Shown here: in pieces, positions 46,680 to 59,064 of the stretch
How the letters are laid out: each line of letters starts with the position of its first letter
How positions within the stretch are numbered: position 1 is the stretch's first letter
Source: Isoetes taiwanensis
Lineage: Eukaryota; Streptophyta; Lycopodiopsida; Isoetales; Isoetaceae
Direction: 5' to 3'
Length of the DNA stretch: 64,000 nucleotides
NCBI GenBank assembly: GCA_021234155.1
Contig: JAJEKV010000030.1
Span: 5,250,654 to 5,314,653 of the forward strand
Notes under the pieces: model-generated
What the model was told of the DNA's origin: nothing
Databases searched by the model: none
What the model saw: the letters and a program-made list of their open reading frames with translations, nothing else
Made by a program: the position numbers and the translations under genes

Positions 46680-48240
46680 CCATCAACGTATGAGGTACAT
46701 TGGGATATATGACAACTGCTTATGACATTGAGGAGGTGCCGTCTCCGCTACGAGCTGATCGGCACCTCCTACCCCTCATTAGCTCATTCGACCAGTCTCC
46801 CGTGTGTCGTCATTATTCCTAGCCTTAATCCTCCACAACATGCCACTGTTCAGCCACGCCTCGCTATTTCCGGACTCGGCGAGCACCTATATCAATATCC
46901 CTTGATTCACCCCTCTTAAAGTCCTGACCTTCTTCACCTCTGGTGGATGGGCTACCATCAAAGTGTCTTTTGACCACACTTACGTTCCACGACTTTGATC
47001 TTCTCATCTTTTCACCGCGCTCTTCCTGTTTATCAAACCACGGATCACCAGCCCAATGAGGGCCCGGCTCTCAGGCCCTTCCCACGGATGCTACTTTTAT
47101 GGACCCGGGTTTTTCAGTCCACCCCCTTGCACTTTCGGTCGGCGGTTCCTCCTCTCATGTACGCATATCCTCAATCAATCCACTGTCTAAAGCGTGCATT
47201 TCCGCCTTCCCCTCCAACTCCTAATTTGGCCGAAGCTTATCAACTTTTAGCAGCAGCACTAAAGGCAAACCTTTGGATCGGAGTGCTCCAAAGCTCACAT
47301 GGAAGAGGTGAAGCCTTGGCCATTACGAGCGGTCATGTAACCACAACTCAAATTTCATATCTTTGCCGACCCCACTTTCCAGGCCCCTCATCGATGGTTA
47401 ATGGCCAACAAAGCCCTTTGGAAGCAGAGTTGGCGAGGAAATGAAGGCGCCTTTTGTCTCATTATGGCACCACGGATGATGATGATTACTCTTAAAGCAA
47501 CTCAATGACCTTGACCAAGAGCCCGCAGTGCGGATTTGCGGGGCCGTCTTCACATTCTTGTCGGCAAACTCGAGTACCCGCGCCAAAGGCGAGATCCTCG
47601 TGCGGTTTACCGCGGGCAACTTCCTCTTTATTGACTCATGGCCGAGTCACGTCCCAAGTCTGGAGCGGAGCCATTGAATTAGTCCAATCCTTTCGGTCAA
47701 TGTTTAGATCTCGGTGTTGCTCTGCGGGGAACTCCTTTCATGCCCCGTCATGGTTCCTCGAGAACTCTGTTCAACCTCGACAAGCAAATCTGCTTGGCGC
47801 TCACATCGGTGTACTGTTGTAAATTATCAAGGTCATCGGCCAATGAATGCAAGCCTCAATGGACCTCCTCATTGTAAAAGATGCAATATGTGCAATCATG
47901 CCCGCGGAAGAATGCAGCGATCTCATCCTACACCTTTTGAAATAAAATGGTCTTTCAAGTCCAAACCAGCCTCAACAACAACAATCATATCGCCTCGGCG
48001 TATCAAGCTCAACAAAGCTGGCCGGTATCAACAACGGCGGCCGGTATCCACCCGGCTGACCATCTCGGCGATGCGAGGGCAAGGCAACCCGTCCTCCTTT
48101 GATCCTTCAAAACTTCAAAAGTGTTATCATTATGCGTGAGATAGAGGTCACACCACCACGGTGCCCTCAACTTCCCCTCGAGTTCAAGTTCAACTTCGGG
48201 TTCAATCAACCCGACCACATTAGTCTCGCGGCTTATCAGC
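46680..48240 (+). pseudogene. Element B gag remnant
   Basis: Nucleotide similarity with A gag is clear around HYGTTDDDD at about 47456-47485, the capsid region, followed by a degraded NDL-type segment. Near 47865-47900 GPPHCKRCNMCNHA supplies closely spaced cysteines where A has lost its zinc-knuckle cysteines. Upstream ORFs such as 46995-47444 (149 codons) probably include the N-terminal gag region. All frames are interrupted. Confidence 0.68.
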
Positions 48241-48889
48241 TACGGGTGGCCAGCGGTAAAAGCAGAGGCCCTCGTCTGTTTGAGAAAACCTCCTCGGCCG
48301 CCTCAACAGCGAGCTCCGGCCGGTGCGTCTACTTCTAATCCTATGGATCAACAAGCTTCGGGAGGAGATTTATCGGGCTCTCAACCCTCGTCCAGCAGTC
48401 CAGTGGGTTGGTCTTGTCTCGCGTCACACGCGGGGCTTCCGTAACTGACCATCGACCTCATGACCGCAACACGCTTTTCTTTGTCCAGCATCCCCTCATG
48501 AAGATGATAAAAGTTCGCCGCTGATCTTGACAAACTTATGCCTCAGGTCATGCCTAAAGTGAGACAAAGTATTAAAGAAACTCATCTGCGAGCTGCCGGA
48601 AGGTGAACGCAGCAAATGTTCACGCGCCACTCATTTCAGCCAAGCGCACCGTCATCATCTGCAGTATGGCTCGGTCATATCCAATAATGCTGGGGTCAGG
48701 CTTCTCAAAGAAGTCTGCTTCTTTACCTCGGACTCACCTTGGATCCTGCTTGAGGACCGTTTCATGTTCATGGAACTTCCGAAGGAACTTACTTGGTAGA
48801 GATTCGCTGGGCACGACTGCTATTTTGAAACTCTGTCAGGCTCTTAAAGACCGGTTACCTCTTCCACGGTTACGGTAGGAGTACATTAC

Positions 48890-49190
48890 CTTCAACACCA
48901 CGGTGCATGCCACGGTGGGAATCAACTATATATCAATCATGTCCAAATTGATGGTGGTAGTCGCGATCAATCTGTTCTTACGATAAACTCGGAGGAAGGG
49001 GTGGGCATCAAACAATTATCTGGTGCCTTATGACATCAAGTTGGCAAATGGCGTATCAAAGTACTCCTCAAAGCGTCCTCCTCTTCTTCATGTCGGCATT
49101 GGTGATCTCAAATTCCCTTTAAATTTGGTGTTTGGAAAATTTGGAGGAAGATCCACGATATGAAATCTTTGGTTGGGCTGACCTTTTCTC
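48890..49190 (+). pseudogene. Element B aspartic protease remnant
   Basis: The block YINHVQIDGGS at about 48931-48965 equals A's NHVQIDGGS active site (D-G-G-S variant). After it the frame diverges, but the later block (IGDLKFPLNLVF-like nucleotides at about 49095-49135) parallels A. Stops interrupt the domain. Confidence 0.7.
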
Positions 49191-49689
49191 CGTAGCGGGG
49201 CTAAGAGTAATTCATTCTTGGGCGGGGACCAACTTGTTATCCGCAGGTAATGTCGAAATGCACCACCATGGATCGGAAGCGGCCGGTGGATTTAGTAGAG
49301 CGTGGAACCTTCCATATCCGACAGCGACTCACGAAGAGCTGAAATATTTATCATGTTCAAGCTCCTCGGTGGTCTCCCTCTCTCATCTTACCTGATATCA
49401 CGATCCACGGGTGACATGGCTTCGATCAGGACCCGGTACGTAAGCGGCTCTTTTCCGGACCCTTACGGCTACTTCGCGATAGCATTCAACGTCTTGATTA
49501 TTTTCTGACCCACTTTCTTCTTGAGACCGTCGATGTTCATCCTGTCATGAAGCAACCCTTGTGATGGCTCGGTAACCTCTTTTCTTCCGCGCCAAAATCT
49601 TTGCTCCTCGAGTCATGCTTGACCTCCACTTGCTCCTTCGGGTTAGGGACTACGGGTTATTCCTCATATTCAAACTCGAAGTGATAAAT

Positions 49690-51560
49690 TGGACATTGGA
49701 AACAGTAAACTGATCCGGCAGCTGCTCAACTTCCACCTACTTATAATACCACTTGTTGTGGCTGTTGAGAAATTCAAACATATTTTGCTTGGGCTGCAGG
49801 CGAGGTATCAAGCGAGTGGGGAACTCACCATTCCTACCAAATCGGATCTGCGCCCAATCTATAGCGACTGATGCAGGCTCAACCCAAATTCACGGTGGCC
49901 AGCGTCAAGGCGAAATTGACAAACTCTTGGGCTGGCAGTGCGGTTGAGTCAAACGTGCAGATGGAATTTTATGCGTCGTGCTCTCCAGCACAATGGTAAG
50001 ATCCGGCGTTTGCGTGGATTCTGAGAAAACTCCGATAAAGCCCGCGAATGTCACTTTTCAAGCTTCCCTTCAGCGACGGGTTCTTGAAGAGGTTCGGTCG
50101 CGAGATATGCTCTTTCATGGATGGTTTTAAGGTACAATCAAATTTCTATCAAGCAAGACGTCAACTCCAAACCACCTTCACCACCGGAAGTCGGTATACT
50201 TTTGCCACAAGGTGGTCCCTTTTGGTTTAATCAAACTCTCCTTCAACTTTTAGTAGCATCATGCTCTCTGTCTTTCAAAGACTTTATGAAGGATCATGCT
50301 TTCGGATCTTTCCGAGATGATTTTACGCCTACAACTCCATGGATGATCACTTGGAAAAATTGGAACTGTTTTTCAAAGAATGCGGTAAGATCGGCGTGAA
50401 TGCCAATCACGAGAAGTGCAAATTACTTTCGGGTTGCATTCAGGTCGTAGTAGTCGATTAAAGAGGCATCACCCACGGATCCGCTAAGATCGGTTATTAT
50501 CTTGAAAGCACAAGCAGATCTAATATCAAAGAACCGCTCTTTCACGGGTAAAGATCAATTACTATTCCACCTTCATTCTACGTTGCGGCTACCTGGCGGC
50601 CCCATTCATAAACTCCACGGTGAGTAAGATCCACTTCCGGGCTTAGATTCCCCAAACACTTCGAGTTGGAAGGCATTTACTTACCGGGCCGGTCCTTGTT
50701 CTCCTCAATGGGACCAGGCGCCACGCGATTCATGTTGGCGTCTCGCTTGCCATTAGTCTTTATTTCTCTGCCGGGCCTATAATGAAACCCGCGGATAAAC
50801 CAATCCGTATGCCGGTAGGAAACTCAATCTGTGGCGCCAACTATTACGCGCGAGCGAGCTTTGGGCTTAGTTTTACGTATCGGCTGATTCGGACATTATT
50901 TGTTGGGTAGCCCGGATCAAGTTCTTTGTTGACCATCGAAGCTCTTCTTTATTTGATCAACAAAAGCCAATACGAGATTAGTGCTTTCGTTGGGTCAGCT
51001 AATATAAGGAGTTCGGCTCCCTTTGAAATTGTTCATAGGCGAGGCCAAATCCATGTGGTGCGATTATCTTTCATGCATCCACGGATGATCTAAAGATCCA
51101 CGGTGTTTTAAGCGCCTTTCGGGCGGCTCAATTGTTTTACAGTCGCGACCCGCGCCCCATTGGTTTCACAACTTTTCGGCAATATCTTCTCGCGGGTGCT
51201 CTTCCTCCCGCGTACGTCCAGGCGCTCCAGGCAAACCGGCTCCATACCGTCGGTTTCGGAGAAGTCGCGTGACTATACCGCGGTTCGGGCCATTTTGTAT
51301 AAGCGAGGGGCAAGACATAGTCCTCCGTCGTTGTGTCCTCCCTCGCGGGGTGCGATATTGTTGACAAGCCCGCGATGGGCTTGGTGGTAGTCGACCTGAG
51401 TGAGTGACGCCCGCGACCGCCAAAATTCTTTTAGCGGGATACCGCCACGGCCTCGGCTCTTCAAAGATGCCGCAGCTTATGCTGTACGTGTGGCGATGCA
51501 ATGGTGATGTGGGAAATACGGCCGTGATGCTCTTCCCTTGGCGCCCGATGCATGCGCCCT
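49690..51560 (+). pseudogene. Element B reverse transcriptase and RNase H remnant
   Basis: GQRQGEIDKLL near 49900-49930 and MLFHGWF near 50109-50130 match A's GKAKLTNSL and MDGFF regions. The RT active site survives as DDFTPTT at about 50315-50335. INYYSTFI near 50555-50580 corresponds to A's VNYYSTFIPRL. RNase H-derived sequence follows to about 51100 without a clear catalytic set. Inactive as read. Confidence 0.7.
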
Positions 51561-51571
51561 TTACCCTTACG

Positions 51572-52420
51572 GCCAAATGGGGAATGGATTTTGTAGGGCC
51601 CATGGACCCACCGGTAGCGGCACGCGTGCGTTATATTACGGTCATCCACGGATTATGCTACTAAATGGGGAAGCTTGTGCCTTTCGGACAACAACTTCTT
51701 TGCCGGCCATGACCAAAGGTCCCTCTACCGCATAATAATAGCGCGTTTTGGTTGTCCCACGGAACTTGTTAGTGATGCATTAGGCGTGCATTTGTCAATC
51801 ATCGCGAATCAAGGTGGCGGATTATCTTCCCGCATCCAACATAGGAAGAGTACACCCTATTATCCTCAAGGCAATGGCTTGGTAGAAAGTACCAACAAAA
51901 CACTCATCCACAGTTCTGAAAATTTGTGGCTTCGAGCGGTGGCGAGAAAAAAGTTGCCCTCTTGTTCTTTGGGCTTACAACGCTAGTTTCAAAATCGCTC
52001 TTGGTCACCTCCTTTCAAAGCTGGTTTATGGTCAAGAAGCTCTCATGCCTTTTGAATATATTCTTCCAACTCTAGTTTTTCAACTTACTCTGACCCATAA
52101 TCCCTGCTTTGCACTCAGAAAGGGTTTATCAATTGGAGCAGTTAAGTTGAACTTAGGCTGATGCTTACATTAAGTGTTCTTCATGGACAACGGAGTTGCA
52201 AAATCTTTACATGACAAAGCGATATTAAGACAAAACATTGAGAAGGAGATTTGGTTCTTCTTTATGATTCAGTTACAAAATTTTCGGGCAAGTTAAAGTT
52301 TGATGGCTTGGTCCTTATCAAATTGTTAGTGGTATAACCCGGCGTTTTCAAATTTGTTGTGAATTAGATGGCACTCCATTAAAGTCGTATTTAATTAAAA
52401 AAGTGGGACTCATTCCAATC
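51572..52420 (+). pseudogene. Element B integrase remnant
   Basis: WGMDFVGPMDPP at about 51577-51612 supplies the first catalytic Asp. RIIIARFGCPTELVSDALGVH at about 51730-51795 supplies the second (SDALG for the usual SDxG). TPYYPQGNGLVESTNK at about 51852-51900 supplies the Glu. The D-D-E set is thus present, but with frame changes between blocks and a stop soon after. A C-terminal KLKFDGLVLIKLL block at about 52290-52330 precedes the point where similarity with A ends. Confidence 0.86.
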
Positions 52421-53108
52421 CCACTTTTTGAACTCTGTTATTTTACACAAAAAAGGAGCACCAGGCCATTGTCCTTAATTGAAATTTTATGCATTCTTTG
52501 TGCTTCGAGCTTTCTCAGTTTTTCTTGGATAGCGAGTCAGTCTGTTTTGGGGCTTATTTGTCATTCAAAATAAGAGTTTTCGTGAGGGTGAATTCCTTTA
52601 CTTAGGAACATTTTGGCTCTATTTTCTTAGGTGGGTAGACAAGAGATCTGGAAATTTCGAAAGCAAAATTAAGCAAATTGTTTACTTAATCACCAAAAAT
52701 ACTAGTTTTGAGATACCTTATATTTATAAATGGGCTTATTACAATATATATTACAACTGGGTGAAGCGACCATAGTGGCCATTATTATCACAATGATTAC
52801 ACCCTCTTACACATGAACCACCTAGTGCAAGCGGTAGCGTGGAGCTCTGTCAGAATCGAGACAACTACGGTGATAGAAATTTGTATGAGGGGTTCGCCGT
52901 AGGCCGCGTGGTTGTATGTCAAGCTGATGCTACCGCCCTCTTCACCGGTATCTTTCTTCAATGGTGGTCTTTTCATTTGCTCCCAAGCATGTACTATCAC
53001 GGCGGTGAGATAAGGTGCGCAAAGAGATAAAATCAAGTTAGTCAGAGTGATGCTCTGGCCTAGTAAATGAAATAAAACCGCAGTTCGGGCATTTTGGAAA
53101 ATGGGGCT

Positions 53109-53400
53109 GAGAGTCTTTCTCGACTTCGCTGATTAGAAGAAAGCGACTCAAAAGCAGCAGCGGTTTTAAGTCGAGAAAGGCCTTTCTCGACTTCAGCGAG
53201 TCGAGAAAGGCGACTCAAAGCGAAACCACGGTTTTAGAGTCCGGAAAGGCCTTTCGACTTCGCTTGAGTTGAAAGAAGCGTCATGGCGGTTTTAGGTGAA
53301 AGGCCTTTCGAGGCTCAAAGCTGGCGGAGTTTTAGGGGTCGAAGGCCTTTCGACTCAGCGGTCGAGAAAGCCATTCAGCGAGTAAAGGCAATTTCAAGGG
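53109..53400. repeat. Palindromic tandem repeat (GAAAGGCCTTTC core)
   Basis: Five degenerate units of about 40-69 bases each contain AAAGGCCTTTC with flanking GTCGAG/CTCGAC and end in GCGGTTTTAG or similar. Positions 53170-53191 are a perfect 22-base palindrome. Units shorten toward the 3' side. Confidence 0.8.
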
Positions 53401-53440
53401 CGGAGAGATTATTTTTGGAACATCATTTTATCATCTATCC

Positions 53441-53660
53441 ATCTAATTTTCCACCATAGTTTTATTATTCTATCACACATTAGTACTTTATATTACCACA
53501 ATTAGCACGCAATTAACACATAATTGGTACTTTATACTACCACAATTGAGTATTAGCACATTAGCATTTTATACATTAGTACACATTAGTTTTAGGACAC
53601 ATTAGTATTAGCACCGTTTAATGTGTGTGCTAATTATACACATTAATGTGTTAAATTTTT
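53441..53660. repeat. ACACATTAGTA-rich degenerate repeat
   Basis: AT-rich sequence with recurring ACACATTAGTA, TTATACTACCACAATT and ATTAGCAC motifs, about 15-40 bases apart, in both orientations at the 3' end. It may be subterminal sequence of the inserted element. Confidence 0.5.
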
Positions 53661-54639
53661 AAAACTAGAATAGAATATATGCCTAGAAAGCATTACGCCA
53701 TGGCAGCATAATGTTTAAGTGTGAAATATTAGGCATACGGACGATGCGTGGACGCGTAGGATCCGAGGAATCACCTCTAAAAATGTCAAGAAGGAAATGG
53801 AAAGGGAGGGCCAAAAAAGTCACGAAAATGTCACCTCCACATTTAAATTGGGGCCACCCAAAAATTTGAAAAAGAGGCGAGTGTACCTCAAAGAAGGGTC
53901 GTAATGGCCGTGCCTAGTAGCACACACATAAAAAGAAAATGGGGAACGCGTCAAATATAATCCTATATTATTAGCATTTTATTTTACACTTTGTTTTAGC
54001 AGTATTATTTTACGCCTTTTTTTCTAATACCCGCCTTTTTCCCGCCATGGTTGAATTTTAAAATTTGGTACATACCTTTGAGGCCGAAGCCTTTGTACCA
54101 ACTAGGACTCTTTTGTTCGGGGCTCATAGCCATAGCTTCCGCGGAGTTGACATAACCAAAAGCCTTCAACTGTTGCAAATAAGCCACATGATTAGCGGTT
54201 GGCGGCCAGAGCCCAAAGCTGATCACCTGATAAATGTCCTGCGCTTTATTATCAGATTTAAATCTTCACCTTTAAACCCGGTCTTCCTATCCCCACGGAT
54301 CAAAACGCGTCGCTTTAGGCCAGATGATCTTCTTCTAATCGATTCTCCTTCTATAGCTTTTCTCCACAGAGCGGCTTCCTTTTATACCTCTGTTCTTTTT
54401 TGTGGCGTTTTGCCCTTATCGACTTGCTGCGTGTAACCTCTCAAACCCGATCGATTAAGGTGCTTCATTATTCAACACAGCCCTTAGAGCATGTTGTGAG
54501 CTGCCTATCGGATGGGGTGGGATTTTGGGCCGGATTGTTTATAAAAGGAAGAAGAAATATCGCGAGTAGGTTGAGATTTTTTCTCGAGGATATAAACGTG
54601 AGATTCATTTTATATTTTCACCTTATTGATGAGCGTTGA

Positions 54640-55200
54640 TCCGGTCGGCTTGCCCATTCTTTCGCCTCGCGAAGCGAGTAAAAATTGTTGTCATTATATT
54701 TAATATAATAATTTAGTTTATTAATGTATTTTTAATATTTATTTATTAATAAAGCTATAGTTATTAATACTTATATATTTATTGTTATTATTATTATTTA
54801 TTTTATTTATTATTTTTGGAAAGGGTGGGGAGACCGCGCTACTTGCCCTCCTCTCCCTCTTTTATTTATTATTTGGAAAGGTTGGGGGAGACCCTTGCCC
54901 CTTGCTAACCACTCCTCTTTTGCCTTTTGCTCTTCACTACCCTCCTCTCGTTTGCCTCTTTGCTCTCTCCCCTTTGCTTCCTCCTCACTTTCCTCCCTCC
55001 TTCTTCCAATATCCTCACAAGTGCTCCATGCACGCCCCTTTTCTCTCTCTCCCCTCCTCTTTCTTCCAGCTTGGCGCTTCCCTCTTCTTCCTCATAGCCC
55101 CTTCCCCTCTTCCAGCACAGTGGCCCCTCCCTCCTTCTCCTCCCTACCCTTCTCCGCCCATCCAAGGTGTGCCCCATCTCCCTCCCCACGGATTAGAGAT
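54640..55200. other. AT-rich then pyrimidine-rich tract
   Basis: 54680-54810 is almost pure A/T with TTATTATTATT runs. TATTATTTTTGGAAAGG and TATTATTTGGAAAGG near 54808 and 54866 form a short tandem duplication. 54890-55190 is strongly C/T-biased, so ORFs there (up to 152 codons) are composition artefacts. Confidence 0.5.
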
Positions 55201-55792
55201 TCCCAAAATTCCCAAAATTCGGGGGTTTGTCCCACTTTAATTAATCACAGGGCTTATTACCTGCTTGGTTGTGTTTCGCCTCCGCTTAATTTCATATGAG
55301 CCGATCCTGTCATCACGGAGATCTTTGTTAGGAACCACGAGACACAACGGATAGTGACTAACAAAGCGGCTTGCTATTTATATTATAGAGGAGAAATTTT
55401 TAAAATGTGGTAGGCCCATCTATTTCGCTGTGAGCCCTATTTACAAAAAGCGGGCTGAGCAGCCTATCTACTAAGTCCTAAAGGAAAACCCCTCTCCGGG
55501 TTTGGAAGCGGAGGTGATCTGTGAGATGTAGTAGTAATTACGCTTTCGAAGTCAGTAGCGGTCGCGAATCACCTCCATCAGGTAGGTGTGGGGAATCGGG
55601 ATGCTTTCAACCATCCCGGCCCCTACCGTCTATGGCAATACCCACGGTTTGCCAGCGCGAGTCGGCATTCCATCTTGCATGTAATCCCACTCTCCGAGGC
55701 GGTTAGAGCTGGCATAGTGCACTTATGCGTGCGGTCGACCGTTTATCTTGGCGCTTCGCTCGGGTGTCTTTCGGCTTCCACCCTTGTTAGAT

Positions 55793-55803
55793 GTTATATA
55801 GCC
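55793..55803 (+). promoter_or_regulatory. Conserved TATA-like box upstream of ORF3 (element B)
   Basis: GTTATATAGCC, followed by CAGCAAGGACCTCCT, aligns with the complement of 18949-18960 in A and its flank. It is about 180 bases before the start region of ORF3. Promoter function is inferred. Confidence 0.4.
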
Positions 55804-55969
55804 AGCAAGGACCTCCTGCCCGGCGTGGACCAATCAATTTGCCCGAAAGCGTGTTTGTGCGAGAACATTTCCTAAATGGGAATCTTTTCTCAAAACATCG
55901 CCATGGTACGCCCGTACCTTCCGTTTTAGCTGATATCCGCTGAGGTGCGGCATTAGTGACGTTGCTTCT

Positions 55970-58960
55970 TTTCGCGGAAATTGAACATTAATGTCGTCCT
56001 TTGTACGGTATGCATCGAATCATTCTCTTGCGTCCTCGCCGCCCACCCGTTCCTTGTTCTCCTTTACCGTTTTGGGGACTTAGCCAAATTTTGCACTCTC
56101 ACATCGCCTCTTTATCATGCATGCGTAATAAGCGGTGCGCAATTTGCATCTCATCCATGCCCTTCGCCCAACTTACTTGATAAGCCTAAAACCTTTCGCC
56201 TCTGCGCTTTCATCTTGGCTCTGCTCTCCGCTGTAATTGGCTGCGTTGCTTCGTAAACAGCCGCCGTTTGCACCTAAATTACCTACGCTTCAAGCTATTG
56301 CTCGAGGGGATCGGCTCTTTTTAAGTCGTGTCTTTCTTAGCCCACCTTCGTGATGCCCTCGTTGGCGCAGTGGGCGTTAAAGACCAAAGCTTTATGAATT
56401 CTCCGCGGATGGACCTCCACCTTGCGCCGTCAGGAGCAATTGGAAGCGGTCCATCGCTCCCGCGTCGTCCAGCTTGGCCCGACGGATGTCTCTGATGATC
56501 GATAGCACCACCATTTCTTACCGGTACGGACTGCAGAATTATTAGGTATTCATGCGCAGTACGCGACATGTGGGCTGCCTTCTACGGGATATAGATATCC
56601 TTTGAGTTAAGTGACTCCACCTTTATCAAGCAAACGTAGTAGCCTCACTTGTATTGCAAAAGTCCGCTGACGCTTTTGTTAAGTTTTGTAGGCGCCAGTT
56701 ACTTCAGGTATTCTATCAGAACACTTCCCGCCATCGTAGCGGATTACATAATATGGTGATCTGACCATCGCTCCAACCATCATTGATTGGCCCAATTTGT
56801 TGTTCCTCGCTTCTTCTTCAAAGAAATTCGACCACATTAGGCTGCCCTCTCGCATGCAGAGCTTCGATTGGGTGGCCATCTTCAAGCCCTCATCAGTCAT
56901 TATCTTCACGTTCTGTGTCAGTTTCAAAGATTCTCATGCCTCCACTCAACGGTCTTTTCATTTCAATTCCTCAAAATCCAACAAGTTGGCGCTTCGCGCC
57001 CTTCTTCTTCTAGTCATGTCAAAGCATAACACCACGCGTATCTTTGTCTCCTCTTCCCTCCCGCGGCGAGGCCCCTCCGGTTCTCATCATGTCTCTCAAC
57101 CTCCATCCTCGCCGGTACGTGCCGTACGATAAGATGGTGAGCGCTGCTCTCAAGTTGCAAGAGTCGGGATTAACAACAGATGGAGTTCAAAGAAGCGTCC
57201 ACGGAATTTTCGAGCCGATTCACCGCGACCTTCTGCTTTGCTACCGCAGTTCCACTTTGGAGACCGAGCTGTAAAACATGGGGCTCTCTTTGCGGGGCCC
57301 ATGAGGATCACGAAGAGTGCCCACAATCGAGCAGATGCGCTGGCGATGACTCAATTGCAAACCACCATTGAGGCCCCATTGGAGCCCGAGGTCAAAGTAC
57401 GAGACTCTTTTGGTTGGCGGCAAGGGATAAAGAACATTGCCAAGCTAGACCACGGCGTATCTGAGAGCTTTCGGCATTACAACCTCAAGCCCAAGACCGG
57501 TGGCGTGGCAGCTCAAATCGCCTCTTCATTTCAGTTGTCCCGCAGCTGACCTCTCATCACGCCTCTCAAGATGCGACTACGGAGGCTGAAGCAGAAAATT
57601 ATCGATGGCCGAGATTGCGGCAGCATCTCCATCTTGAGGGCATCCTCTTCACATGCCAGCCTTCTCGAAAAGCGGTCGTGATCGATCCGCGTCTTACTGT
57701 TGGAAAAAAGGCTGGCGGATCCAGCGATCTTTGAACGGCTCGGCGGCTGTCAATCTGCCGAGAACCGGTAAAACAAAGGGCGATACGCTACCGCCAGCCC
57801 AAAACGTAGCCGGTTGACCTATTCCTTCAAGTTATCTAGATTATGTAGTTTGCCGTAGCCACCTCTTTCTTCTGAAGTGGTATCGTAGATGGTCGATTGA
57901 TCCTGCTGAGGATTTTCGCCCGGATCTGGCGGACCTCTGTTGAAGACAAAGGTTTACTCTGGCGCCCTTTGGTCTTTGACCTCATTCAACTGTGAAGATG
58001 GTTTGATCACGACCGAGTTGTTCGGCCGATGGTACATTTTTCATGACTTCTATCGGCTGATACCGCGGGACAAATTCGTGATGGGCCACATCGAACTTCG
58101 GGGTGACTCAACGATTCAATGGATTTATGTAGATAAACCCATATCGTCGATCATGATGGGACACGCGCTCTTCATCGGGTACATGCTTGAGCTTGCTCAT
58201 CGATTTCCTTATAGCAGGCTGACAGCGCAGCAGTGCGGAAGAATCGCGGGCATCACGAGGATCTTCCATTTGCCCAAGTTTATATGCGGTACTTGGCGGG
58301 CTACAATCAACTTCTCACGTGCTCTTGGATAGCAAAGGCTGTTCCCGCGGGTTGGGATAGCCCTCTATCTATTCTCGGCTCCTGCTTACGCTTGGGACGG
58401 TGAAGTTACCAAAGCGACGATCCTGACCTTGTCGCGTGAATTGAGAACAAGCTGGTAGCCCCACCCGGGTGCGGCCTCCATATGCTTCAGCAGGAGTCTC
58501 CCGCTGCCGGTTTTCTTTCGCCTCGATTGGCGTCTTCCTTTTGGGCGAAGATCTACGGATGGCCCGCGGTAGGAGCGATACGCAGTCTCAGCGGATACCG
58601 GGTGGGATCCCGTTGTCAGAGCGCTCGATGGCGTGGATTTAGCAAAAAGCTTGACTGATGCTATTCATGGCCGATCTTCTACGAATCTTTGCCACCTCAC
58701 TGAGACCAGCCGGTCTGCGATCAGGTATTACGTCGCTCAAATTATCTGGTCAGCTCCTTAATCCGGCGTCCATAACCTCCACCGGCTAATGCAAAGCGTC
58801 GATGCGCCGGTCTCGGACACATACTCCTCATGGAGTGCGGTTTGTGGCCAGGAGCGTCTTTGCTCTGCGGAAGACGGTGGCTCTCATTCCTCATTGATCA
58901 CGGATCCGCGCCCATGGGATAAACACTCCTGGCGCTCTTCCATCCGTAGAGTCATAATTT
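55970..58960 (+). pseudogene. Element B ORF3 remnant
   Basis: This aligns with A's ORF3 in order and frame: MNINV at 55981, FVKFCRRQLL then HNMVI near 56670-56760, DWVAIF near 56865-56890, a charged segment, and WYIFHDFYRLIP near 58030-58070. The 130-codon ORF at 57940-58332 is the best-preserved part (FHDFYR, then IQWIYVDKPI). In-frame stops, such as after HNMVI, and indels break the rest. Function unknown; the shared frame with A suggests it was once translated. Confidence 0.58.
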
Positions 58961-59064
58961 GGCACTTATCATAATGGCGGTCGCGTGAGGATCACTTTCA
59001 AGCTGGCGGTTTCATACCAAGGCGCCTCCTTTTCTTCTCCACTGGTCAATGCGTTTGGTGAAAT

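Larger units (their letters stand above)
52382..55370. mobile_element. About 3-kb insertion in element B, absent from A
   Basis: Similarity between B and A stops just after GGCACTCCATTA (52368-52381; A equivalent at about 19495-19510) and resumes at about 55371-55380 (TATATTATAG...TTTTTAAAATGTGG; A equivalent near 19350-19385). The intervening 3 kb has a different composition. AAAGTGGGAC at about 52400-52410 and GTCCCACTTT at 55229-55238 are inverted relative to each other, next to TTAATTAA on both sides, so they may be the element's ends. No transposase was recognised. It contains a palindromic tandem repeat and an AT-rich segment. Confidence 0.55.

Noticed and set aside
54782-55299. Proline/serine-rich ORFs of 130-150 codons on the + strand and an Arg/Glu-rich ORF on the - strand
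   Set aside because: They arise from a C/T-biased tract with few stop codons; no domain and no homology between frames.
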